DNA of 64,000 nucleotides from CAZGXM01 sp964529795. Its GTDB lineage: Bacteria; Bacillota; JADQBR01. The stretch covers positions 1 through 64,000 of the forward strand of contig CAZGXM010000003.1 of assembly GCA_964529795.1 (NCBI GenBank), written 5' to 3'. The position numbers and the translations under genes were made by a program. The notes below the pieces were generated by a model that was not told the origin of the DNA, made no database searches, and saw only the letters and a program-made list of their open reading frames with translations. This document shows positions 17,448 to 24,589 of this stretch, piece by piece (the stretch's first letter is position 1; each line of letters begins with the position of its first letter).

Positions 17448-17476
17448 TTGACCTGGCTGCTATACTTTAGTATAAT
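17448..17476 (+). promoter_or_regulatory. Sigma-A promoter P1 for veg
   Basis: TTGACC (17448-17453), 17-base spacer, TATAAT (17471-17476). Confidence 0.7.
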
Positions 17477-17488
17477 TAAATATTCTGC

Positions 17489-17517
17489 TTGACAAATTGT
17501 TGCTAGTCCGCTAGAAT
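17489..17517 (+). promoter_or_regulatory. Sigma-A promoter P2 for veg
   Basis: TTGACA (17489-17494), 17-base spacer, TAGAAT (17512-17517). Tandem with P1; an overlapping TATAAT at 17517-17522 is too far from this -35. Confidence 0.7.
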
Positions 17518-17545
17518 ATAATAGAATAGGAAAGAAGGTGATTTT

Positions 17546-17821
17546 TTGGCGGCAAAAAAGGTTTTGGCAGAAATCAAACAAGATTTGGAAGGCTATGTTG
17601 GCAACAAGATTCGTTTAAAAGCCAACAGGGGGAGAAAAAAAGTTGTGGAAAGGGTAGGCGTACTGGAAAAAACGTACCCGAATATTTTTGTCATTAAATT
17701 GGATGAAAAACAAAGTATCCGCCGCATTTCTTTCAGTTATACCGATGTATTGACGGAAACAGTGGAACTGACTGTGTTTAACGAAGAAGAAGAAGTTAAA
17801 ATTGCCGGTGCTAGAGCTTGA
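17546..17821 (+). CDS. veg: Veg protein
   Basis: A 91-residue small basic protein with GYVGNKIRLKANRGRKKVVE, the conserved core of Veg. In Bacillus Veg is very abundant and has been linked to biofilm gene expression and spore outgrowth; the mechanism is unclear. The start is TTG 17546 behind AAGAAGGTG. Two tandem promoters upstream and a strong terminator downstream fit a highly expressed single gene, as in Bacillus. Confidence 0.94.
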   Translation: MAAKKVLAEIKQDLEGYVGNKIRLKANRGRKKVVERVGVLEKTYPNIFVIKLDEKQSIRRISFSYTDVLTETVELTVFNEEEEVKIAGARA

Positions 17822-17823
17822 GA

Positions 17824-17857
17824 AAAACTGCCGGGTTTGGTCCTGGTGGTTTTTTTA
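17824..17857 (+). terminator. Terminator after veg
   Basis: A twelve-pair stem AAAACTGCCGGG/CCTGGTGGTTTT with three GU pairs, loop TTTGGT, then a seven-T run. The next 275 bases, to 18132, hold no gene I can support. Confidence 0.85.
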
Positions 17858-18132
17858 ATTTTGCCGTTCACGAGAACATTTGAAACCGTATGTATAACAA
17901 GGATGTTGAAATTGTTTGCCCGCTGGTGCCAATCGGTACAGCGGCGGACATTGTGGCCGCGGAGTAATGCCGGGGCTTTTGGTTTTCGGCAAATTTTTTC
18001 ACCCCGGGGTTTGAGCACGGTTTTTTTCCGCTCGCGTTTACCTTTAATGGCAACATTTACCGGCAGGGCAAGAATTCTCCTTGGCGAATATTTTAATGAA
18101 GCTGGTTTATTTTTTCACAAGACGGGGGGAGC

Positions 18133-19311
18133 ATGATGAAAAGACTATCAACTTTGATTGCAGCAATGGCTGCCTTTATACTCATTTTTACTCAAGCTCC
18201 GGCGGCTGGAGCCATCACTCTCTATATTAACAGAGACTATGGCGGTAACTTTTGGCAGTATGCCGCAGAGCGGGAACTGAGTTACGGTGATTATGACAAA
18301 CAGGTACAGGAATTAAAACAAGATTTGGAGCAGTTGGGTTACCGGATTGGTTCCAATAGTTACTGGTTTAATTACGCTACCAAAAGGGCAGTAAGGCAGT
18401 TTCAAAGGGATAATAACTTGCCCGTGACCGGTGTGGCGGACGAAAAAACTCTTGACATTATCAAGCAAAAGTTGGCGGGTGGCGGCACCGGCAACTATGT
18501 TTCTTCTCCTCAACCGGGAAGAGACAATATTTTCCGCCGTATTGTCATTCGCTATCCGGATAGACATGGCCAACAGGGCGAAAGTTCCCGGTTTGAAACG
18601 TTAAAATATGGCAGTTATGGCAGTGCCGTGCTGCAACTGGAAACATGGCTGGATTCCCTGGGCTATGACCCGGGCAAGGTAAGCAGGTATTTTTCAGTAA
18701 GGACATATTTGGCGGTAAGAGAGTTCCAGAAAGGTGCCGGCCTCGATGTAACCGGGGTGGTTGACCGGACCACCTGGCAGCGGTTGCAGGAAGCGGCGGA
18801 ACGGGGTGACAACGGCAGCGACAACCCGGATGTACCCCCGGTACAGCCGGTGCCGGAAACCGGAAACAATGGTTCGGGGGATGGTACTACCGCTCAAGCG
18901 GATAACAGCGACAGCCTTCCTGCAGGGTTGACTGCCGAGGAACGGCAAATGATCAACTTGGTGAACCGGGAACGGGTGGAGCGGGGACTGGCTCCGTTGA
19001 AAGTGGACATGGAGTTGGTGAGAACCGCCCGGCTAAAGAGCCGGGATATGGTGGACAATAATTATTTTGCCCACCAGTCGCCCACTTACGGCTCACCTTT
19101 TGACATGATGCGGGCGGCGGGCATCCGTTACCGTTATGCCGGAGAAAACCTGGCCGGGGCGCCCCGGGTGGACTGGGCACACCGGAACCTGATGAATAGC
19201 CCCGGGCACCGGGCAAACATCTTAAACCCCAACTATACCCACATCGGCATCGGCATAGTTGATGGTAGCAGGTACGGCAAAATATTTACCCAGCATTTTA
19301 CCGGCAAATAG
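18133..19311 (+). CDS. Exported protein with two PG-binding domains and a CAP domain
   Basis: A 392-residue protein: signal peptide (1-27), two peptidoglycan_binding_1 domains at about 55-112 and 155-220 (VRQFQRDNNLPVTGVADE, VREFQKGAGLDVTGVVD), a proline/asparagine-rich linker, and a C-terminal CAP/SCP domain at about 265-390 with INLVNRERVERGLAPL, YFAHQSP and NSPGHRANIL. Related proteins (YkwD group) are secreted or spore-associated; the activity is unknown. ATG 18133 or 18136, behind GGGGGGAGC. Confidence 0.9.
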   Translation: MMKRLSTLIAAMAAFILIFTQAPAAGAITLYINRDYGGNFWQYAAERELSYGDYDKQVQELKQDLEQLGYRIGSNSYWFNYATKRAVRQFQRDNNLPVTGVADEKTLDIIKQKLAGGGTGNYVSSPQPGRDNIFRRIVIRYPDRHGQQGESSRFETLKYGSYGSAVLQLETWLDSLGYDPGKVSRYFSVRTYLAVREFQKGAGLDVTGVVDRTTWQRLQEAAERGDNGSDNPDVPPVQPVPETGNNGSGDGTTAQADNSDSLPAGLTAEERQMINLVNRERVERGLAPLKVDMELVRTARLKSRDMVDNNYFAHQSPTYGSPFDMMRAAGIRYRYAGENLAGAPRVDWAHRNLMNSPGHRANILNPNYTHIGIGIVDGSRYGKIFTQHFTGK

Positions 19312-19348
19312 TTCAATAATGGATTGTTGAGATAAGCTTTCGGCTGCG

Positions 19349-19385
19349 TAACACCCTCATTTGGTAAGTGAGGGTGTTATTTTGT
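19349..19385 (+). terminator. Terminator after CAP-domain gene
   Basis: Perfect arms TAACACCCTCA/TGAGGGTGTTA with a 9-base loop and a T-rich tail. Confidence 0.8.
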
Positions 19386-19387
19386 TT

Positions 19388-19568
19388 ATGTTCAGGAAAT
19401 TATGCCCTGTGGATAATTTCCTGAACATGGGGGTTGTTAAGGGGGATTCCCCCTTATGTCAATAAGGAGGGTTACAGCGATAGCGACCTAGGGAACACAT
19501 GGGGTTCCCTGGGTAAGAACAAAAGCATTACCAATAAGTGCCGAATGGTAGGGAATGCTTTTGTTCTT
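19388..19568. repeat. Cluster of four consecutive inverted repeats
   Basis: Right after the terminator are four more hairpins: 16-base perfect arms at 19388-19403/19413-19428 (ATGTTCAGGAAATTAT); 8-base arms at 19438-19445/19449-19456 (TAAGGGGG); 10-base arms with one GU pair at 19487-19496/19504-19513; and 15-base perfect arms at 19515-19529/19554-19568 (AAGAACAAAAGCATT). No ORF of note. It may be a non-autonomous mobile repeat, a structured RNA, or stacked terminators. The bases from 19312 to 19616 hold no gene. Confidence 0.75.
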
Positions 19569-19616
19569 CCGGGCATATGATACAACAAATCTCTTTTTCC
19601 ATATCTGGAGGGTTTT

Positions 19617-20486
19617 ATGGGTTTGGTTTCCATTGTCATTCCCTGTAAAAACGAAGGGACCCTGGTGGAACTGACTGTGAATTCCATTCTCAGGGCCAAA
19701 GTTGCCGTGGAATATGAATTGATTGTGGTCGATGACGGCTCGGAAGACGGCTGCTGCAATTTCCTGAAAAGCGGGGATTTGCCCGGCAGGCTCCTGGTAA
19801 CCAAGGGTTTGGGCGCCAGCCAGGCCCGAAACTACGGCGCCGAAAATTCCCGGGGGGAAATATTTGTTTTCTGCGACGGGCACGTGCTGGTGGAAGATTA
19901 CTGGTTGGACCGGCTGGTTGAATGCCTGAACGGCAGCCGGGTAGGGGCGGTATCCCCGGCCATCGGCGCCACGGACCGCCGTGGTGCGGTCGGCTACGGC
20001 CAGACATGGAATGAAAGATTGGAAAATAAGTGGCTGCCCCGGCGGGCCGGTGGCGCCTATGCAGTGCCGTTAATTCCCGGCGGCTGCATGGCGGTGCGAA
20101 AAGAAGCTTTTGAGCATGTCGGCGGGTTTGACCGGGGGTTTAAAGTATGGGGGCATGAAGATGAGGAAATATCCCTGAAACTTTGGCTTTTTGGTTATAA
20201 GGTGTACGTGCACGGGGACGTGCTTGTTAAACATCATTTCCGGTCCAAGCACCCGTATCCGGTTAATTTTTTACAGGTGAACTACAACTTTTACCGCATG
20301 GTCTTCAGTCACCTGGCAGAAAAACGTGTTGCCAAAGCATTGGATTTACGAAAGGACAGTAAGTGGTTTTCAAAGGTCTTTACAAAAGTTATGTTCAGCG
20401 ATGTCTGGGAACAGCGCCGGGATTACCTTGTCCGGCGGCAAAAAAGTGATGACTGGTTTTTTAGCCGCTTTGCCATTCCCTTCTAG
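19617..20486 (+). CDS. Family 2 glycosyltransferase
   Basis: A 289-residue GT-A fold enzyme: VSIVIPCKNEGTLVELTVNS at the start, VVDDGSEDG in the nucleotide-binding region, and FCDGHVLVEDYW carrying a DxH metal motif like that of polypeptide GalNAc-transferases. GGFDRGFKVWGHEDEEISLK is the acceptor-side motif of the group. There is no membrane segment. The acceptor is unknown. It opens an island with two serine proteases and two more glycosyltransferases. ATG 19617 follows GGAGGG. Confidence 0.88.
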   Translation: MGLVSIVIPCKNEGTLVELTVNSILRAKVAVEYELIVVDDGSEDGCCNFLKSGDLPGRLLVTKGLGASQARNYGAENSRGEIFVFCDGHVLVEDYWLDRLVECLNGSRVGAVSPAIGATDRRGAVGYGQTWNERLENKWLPRRAGGAYAVPLIPGGCMAVRKEAFEHVGGFDRGFKVWGHEDEEISLKLWLFGYKVYVHGDVLVKHHFRSKHPYPVNFLQVNYNFYRMVFSHLAEKRVAKALDLRKDSKWFSKVFTKVMFSDVWEQRRDYLVRRQKSDDWFFSRFAIPF

Positions 20487-20593
20487 CACATGCCGGAAGG
20501 TTTTTTTCATTTCCGCCTCACGGATGATTTTCTTTTTGAATAGGATGTATCAGCGACAAAGTGCACAGGTTGCCGGATTTAGGGGGTTTGCCA

Positions 20594-21511
20594 ATGCAAC
20601 ATATTCGCCTGGTGGCCGATAAGCATAAGCAATTTTTATTGGGTTTGGAAAATGTGGTGGGCGTGGGTTTGGGATATAAAGAGAGACATACCGTGACCAC
20701 CCCGGAAAAGGCACTGATGGTATGTGTAAGACTGAAGCTGCCTGAAAAAGATTTACCCAAAGACCAGTTGATTCCCAGAGCGTTTGGCAAGGTAGCCACT
20801 GACGTGGTGGAAGTAGGGGAGTTTAAAGCCTATCAAGATAAAGCAAACAGGCGGGGACGGGTACGCCCGGCCCGACCGGGAGTGAGTATCGGGCATATGG
20901 CAGTTACCTGCGGTACAATTGGCGCCCTGGTGCGGGACAATGAAACCAGGCAGGCGGTAATTTTGTCCAACAATCATATTTTGGCCAACCTGAGCAACGG
21001 CAGTGACGGCAGGTCAGCAGTTGTTGATGCCATTTTGCAACCCGGGCCCGGCGATGGCGGGCGGGACCCGGAGGACAGGATTGCCACCCTTTTTCGCTTT
21101 GTACCGGTGTTCTACGACAATTTTACCGTCAATCAAGTGGATGCTGCCGTTGCCCTGCCGCTTAGCGGTCAGCTGGTAGACGGGAAAATATTGGGGTTGT
21201 CGGTGAGGCCTCAGGGAGTCGGTACGCCCAAAATCGGTATGCGTGTCTATAAAAGCGGCGCCGCCACCGGAGTAACTACCGGCAGAATCCGTATTTTGGA
21301 CATGACGGTGAGAATCAATTACAATTTCGGGAAAACGGCGATTTTTGAAAACCAGATACTTACCAGTAAAATGGCGGGACCCGGGGACAGCGGTTCGTTG
21401 CTGGTGGACGGTAGCAAAAGAGCGTTGGGATTACTGGTAGGCGGGTCTTTTAACGCTGTTATTTACAACTCGATTGGCGATGTGCTGCGATTATTAAATG
21501 TTTCCATTTAG
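20594..21511 (+). CDS. Trypsin-like serine protease A (tandem pair)
   Basis: About 305 residues. A first domain (to about 85) contains LENVVGVGLGYKE and TDVVEVGEF. The second is a chymotrypsin-like domain whose triad can be read as H in ILSNNHILA, D in VDAAVALP and S in GPGDSGSLLVD. No signal peptide is seen. The layout resembles a bacterial group related to plant NAL1-like proteases, whose role is not established. I start at ATG 20594 behind AGGGGG. Paralogous to the next gene, 18 bases downstream. Confidence 0.8.
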   Translation: MQHIRLVADKHKQFLLGLENVVGVGLGYKERHTVTTPEKALMVCVRLKLPEKDLPKDQLIPRAFGKVATDVVEVGEFKAYQDKANRRGRVRPARPGVSIGHMAVTCGTIGALVRDNETRQAVILSNNHILANLSNGSDGRSAVVDAILQPGPGDGGRDPEDRIATLFRFVPVFYDNFTVNQVDAAVALPLSGQLVDGKILGLSVRPQGVGTPKIGMRVYKSGAATGVTTGRIRILDMTVRINYNFGKTAIFENQILTSKMAGPGDSGSLLVDGSKRALGLLVGGSFNAVIYNSIGDVLRLLNVSI

Positions 21512-21529
21512 GGGAAGGAGAGTGACAGC

Positions 21530-22534
21530 ATGGATAGGGCAGGAAAAGTCTTGGAAAAATACCGGGATTACCTGATGTCGTTGGATAACGTGGTGGGTGT
21601 GGGCATTGGTTACAAGATCACCCGTGGGAAGGAGACTGACGAGCCGGCTCTGGTGGTATTTGTCTCCAAAAAATTACCCCAAGTCTACCTCCGCGGGGAG
21701 AATATTATTCCCAAAAGATTGGACAAATTGCCCACTGACGTGGTGGAAGTGGGGGAAATCCATTTTTTTGATAGCCGGACTGACAGGATGCGCCCCGCCC
21801 AGCCGGGAGTGAGCATCGGTCATTACAAGATTACTGCCGGTACTTTTGGCGCGGTGGTGAAAGACGCCGGCAGCGGGGAAAGGCTGATTCTCTCCAACTG
21901 CCACGTACTGGCCAACGCCACCAACGGCAAGGACGGCAGGGCCCGGCCCGGTGACCCCGTTTACCAGCCGGGACCTTATGACGGCGGCACTGAGGGAGAT
22001 ACAATCGCCCATTTGGAGCGATATGTGCCCATACGCAGGACCTTTGAAGAGATAGAGTGTCCCATTGCCATGACTGCCGCTGCCGTGGGGGACAGGGTGG
22101 TGAAACTGGTACGCCCCAATTACCGCCTGCGGCTGGAAAAGGATTACGGTATTATAAACCGGGTGGACTGTGCCGTGGCCCGGCCGGCAAGCGACAAGGC
22201 AGTTTCTGAAGAAATCCTGGAATTGGGGAAAGTGACCGGTACTGCAGCCGCAGAGCCCGGCATGGCCGTACAAAAAAGCGGGCGAACCAGCGGTGTTACC
22301 AAGGGTAAGATAACAGCAGTGGCTGTAACTTTACGGGTGGCACTGGGCAACGGCGAATTTGCCCTTTTTACTGACCAGATTGTCAGTGATATGTTCTCCC
22401 GGCCGGGAGACAGCGGCTCCCTGGTACTGGATGACCGGATGCGTGCCGTGGGCCTTTTATTTGCCGGGTCGGACAACATTACCGTATTTAACAGGATTGA
22501 AAATGTGAAGGAAGCAATGGGAATTGAATTTTAG
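21530..22534 (+). CDS. Trypsin-like serine protease B (tandem pair)
   Basis: 334 residues, same architecture as protease A: LDNVVGVGIGYKITRG and TDVVEVGEIHFF, then the motif H in LSNCHVLAN, D in VDCAVARPA and S in RPGDSGSLVLD. It is about 25 residues longer, mostly in an insert before the aspartate. GGGGAAGGAG precedes ATG 21530. No signal peptide, so either cytosolic (for example mother-cell) or exported without a classical signal. The divergence of the two copies suggests an old duplication rather than a recent one. Confidence 0.8.
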   Translation: MDRAGKVLEKYRDYLMSLDNVVGVGIGYKITRGKETDEPALVVFVSKKLPQVYLRGENIIPKRLDKLPTDVVEVGEIHFFDSRTDRMRPAQPGVSIGHYKITAGTFGAVVKDAGSGERLILSNCHVLANATNGKDGRARPGDPVYQPGPYDGGTEGDTIAHLERYVPIRRTFEEIECPIAMTAAAVGDRVVKLVRPNYRLRLEKDYGIINRVDCAVARPASDKAVSEEILELGKVTGTAAAEPGMAVQKSGRTSGVTKGKITAVAVTLRVALGNGEFALFTDQIVSDMFSRPGDSGSLVLDDRMRAVGLLFAGSDNITVFNRIENVKEAMGIEF

Positions 22535-22826
22535 TCCGGAGCAACCCGGATTTTCATGAAAACATACAAAACAAGATCAATGGGGGCGACACAACGTTCA
22601 GCTATATTTTGACAAGTGGGAGCAGTGGACTCCGTGAGTCACTGTCGGGTTAACGATGGTGAAGACCAGCAAAATAAATGCCGATTAGGTGCAGCGGCGG
22701 GTTCACATATTGGCGCTCAAAGTAAATTATACGGGAGTTTAAAAGACCTTTAACCTGCCAGCCCGGCACTTGCTACTCCAGGCAAATGCTGAGTATCAGC
22801 GGTTGGTTTTACTGGGGGTCGGAACA
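22535..22826. other. Intergenic region without a gene
   Basis: 292 bases between protease B and the next glycosyltransferase. A small hairpin, CAGTG(G)ACTC/GAGTCACTG at 22623-22644, is present. I see no convincing promoter, riboswitch or ORF. Confidence 0.5.
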
Positions 22827-23780
22827 TTGAAACAGCTGCCTGTATCTTTGGTGGTAACAGTAAAAAACGAAGAAAAAAGTTTGAAAGATTTTTTCCCTTC
22901 TGTTTTGGCCCAAACACGTTACCCCGGGGAAATGATTATCAGTGACGGCGGTAGCAGTGACGGCACATGGGATTTATTGCTCCAATTCAAACGGTTGGCG
23001 CCCTTTCAGGTGGAACTGTTGGCGCTTCCCGGTGCGAACATTGCCCGGGGTCGTAATGAAGCAATTGAAAAAGCATGTTACCCCGTGATTGCCGTCACTG
23101 ATGCCGGCTGCACGCTGGATAGAAATTGGCTGCGGGAAATTACCGCCCCTTTTCAGCTTTCCGAAACCGACGTGGTATCCGGCCGGTATATTCCCGAGGC
23201 TGATACTGCACTGCAGCAGTGTATCGCCGCACTCACCATACCCCAAAGCCCGTATTTTACCAAATTTCTTCCTTCCGGCCACTCTGTGGCGTTTAGCAAG
23301 AGGGCCTGGCGGCAGGTGGGGGGATATCCCCAGTGGCTGGATTACGGGGAAGATACTTATTTTGACCTGGCTCTGAGAAGAAATGGCTGTACTTTTGTGC
23401 TTGCCCCGGATGCGGTGGTTTACTGGGAACAGCGTAGGAATTTGAAAGCATTGTGGAAGCAGTTTTGGCGGTACTCCCGGGGTGACGGCCAGGCCCACGT
23501 CTTTACCCAAATCTACCGCCGCCTCGGATTTTGCTGGAGCGGTACAGCGGTTGGCATAATAACAAGCGCATATCTTACACCGTGGCTGCTGCTTGCGTTG
23601 GTATTGGCTTTTGTGGCCTACAGCATTGGTCTGGCCAAAAAGAAGCTGCCCTTCACTGACATGCGCGTGTGGCTGTGGGGCCCGGCAGTGCTTTTAGTGG
23701 TAAGGACTGCCCAGGTATGCGGTTATGCGCTGGGCAGTCTGGAAAGAAGTACCGGCCGAAAGGGCCGGGGAGGCAAATAG
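22827..23780 (+). CDS. Membrane-anchored family 2 glycosyltransferase
   Basis: About 317 residues: N-terminal GT-A domain (SLVVTVKNEEKSLKDF, SDGGSSDGTWD, TDAGCTLDRNWL), with GEDTYFDLALRRNG near residue 190, then two hydrophobic segments at the C-terminus (about 238-265 and 275-300). It probably works at the cytoplasmic membrane on a lipid- or envelope-linked acceptor. I prefer TTG 22827 because GGGGGTCGG lies just upstream; a longer form from 22770 lacks a site. Its TAG overlaps the GTG of the next, broken gene. Confidence 0.83.
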   Translation: MKQLPVSLVVTVKNEEKSLKDFFPSVLAQTRYPGEMIISDGGSSDGTWDLLLQFKRLAPFQVELLALPGANIARGRNEAIEKACYPVIAVTDAGCTLDRNWLREITAPFQLSETDVVSGRYIPEADTALQQCIAALTIPQSPYFTKFLPSGHSVAFSKRAWRQVGGYPQWLDYGEDTYFDLALRRNGCTFVLAPDAVVYWEQRRNLKALWKQFWRYSRGDGQAHVFTQIYRRLGFCWSGTAVGIITSAYLTPWLLLALVLAFVAYSIGLAKKKLPFTDMRVWLWGPAVLLVVRTAQVCGYALGSLERSTGRKGRGGK

Positions 23781-24188
23781 TGATACTCTTACTGACAAAT
23801 ATTGATTTGGTGGGCAGCCAACCCCTGCGGACCCGTTACCTGGCCAAATTTCTGGCACAAAAAATCGGCAACCGTTTGCTGGTTGCCCATGGCGGGGATG
23901 CGGGAAACGAAAACTCACTTGTCAAGTGGGGCTTGCAGTCCAGCCCGGGTTATTTCCCTATCACTGTCGCGAATGGACCGTATGCCACCGGCATGTATTT
24001 GGCAGCAGTTGTCCCTGCACCTGAACAAAAAAGTGGATTTGTGTATCGTCCACGGACCCTGGGCGGAAGGTGCTGCTGTCAAAGGGTGTCAGGCCCTGGG
24101 TTGTGGAAAATCGGGTGGACGTTGTTGGAAAATCTTTGGCAACGGGTTGAGGAATTGTTATGAAAGGCAGCAAGGGTATATATGTGAA

Positions 24189-24288
24189 NNNNNNNNNNNN
24201 NNNNNNNNNNNNNNNNNNNNNNNNNNNNNNNNNNNNNNNNNNNNNNNNNNNNNNNNNNNNNNNNNNNNNNNNNNNNNNNNNNNNNNNN
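24189..24288. other. Scaffold gap (100 N) flanked by a 55-base duplication
   Basis: Exactly 100 N. The 55 bases before it (24134-24188) equal the 55 bases after it (24289-24343). This is what is left when two graph-adjacent contigs that share a k-mer overlap are joined with a fixed-size gap; the real genome probably has one copy and no missing sequence. Confidence 0.8.
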
Positions 24289-24320
24289 CTTTGGCAACGG
24301 GTTGAGGAATTGTTATGAAA

Positions 24321-24416
24321 GGCAGCAAGGGTATATATGTGAAGAAGTTACTCGTGCCTACGCAAAAAACGGCCAACTCAAATTCAGGCAGCAAGGGTAT
24401 ATATGTGAAGAAGTTA
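24321..24416 (+). repeat. 30-base direct repeat, 66-base period
   Basis: GGCAGCAAGGGTATATATGT followed by GAAGAAGTTA occurs at 24321-24350 and 24387-24416, with a 36-base interval. The period is 22 codons and the frame continuing from the broken gene stays open across both copies, reading RQQGYICEEV twice. Most simply an internal duplication of the gene's 3' end. Confidence 0.8.
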
Positions 24417-24428
24417 CGGGCAATCCCC

Positions 24429-24457
24429 GATGAGCGAAAAATTCTCATCTTTTTTTA
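24429..24457 (+). terminator. Terminator after broken glycosyltransferase
   Basis: GATGAG/CTCATC stem with a 9-base loop followed by seven T. Confidence 0.7.
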
Positions 24458-24528
24458 TTTATCACAAATATCTTGGCAGTTCATACAATATATTAGTAAA
24501 AACAGAGTCTTCCAGGAAAGGGAGGTGT

Positions 24529-24556
24529 CACTTTTCTTGGAGTTCAGCATATATTA
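24529..24556 (+). promoter_or_regulatory. Candidate sigma-K promoter for triple-SPOCS gene
   Basis: CACT (24529-24532) and CATATATTA (24548-24556), which matches CATAnnnTA fully, with a 15-base spacer. It suggests late mother-cell expression. Confidence 0.4.
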
Positions 24557-24589
24557 AGATGAATAATTTTATGAAAGGAGGTTGACTGC

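Larger units (their letters stand above)
23780..24433 (+). pseudogene. Frameshifted, truncated glycosyltransferase 4-like gene
   Basis: GTG 23780 opens ILLLTNIDLVGSQPLRTRYL, as in GT4 enzymes. The frame then loses sense between about 23930 and 24030; the next frame reads VDLCIVHGPWAEGAAVKG, again GT4-like, and runs on to TGA 24431-24433 across the scaffold gap. A six-A run at 24026 is a likely slip site. Only about a third of a normal GT4 enzyme is present. The break may be real decay or base-calling error at contig ends. It overlaps the upstream gene, so it was once part of the same operon. Confidence 0.6.

Noticed and set aside
17837..18136. 99-codon ORF between veg and the CAP gene
   Set aside because: It begins inside the veg terminator and has no ribosome site; composition is not protein-like.
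21674..22273. 199-codon reverse ORF opposite protease B
   Set aside because: Shadow of a conserved protein; no recognisable motif and no start signal.
22640..22680. Short string resembling the end of a cyclic di-GMP riboswitch
   Set aside because: Only GGGTTAACGATGG agrees; the conserved core and tetraloop-receptor elements are not there.
24321..24416. CRISPR-like 30-base repeats with a 36-base interval
   Set aside because: Only two full copies, no palindrome, no cas genes, and the repeats stay in an open reading frame; better explained by gene-internal duplication.
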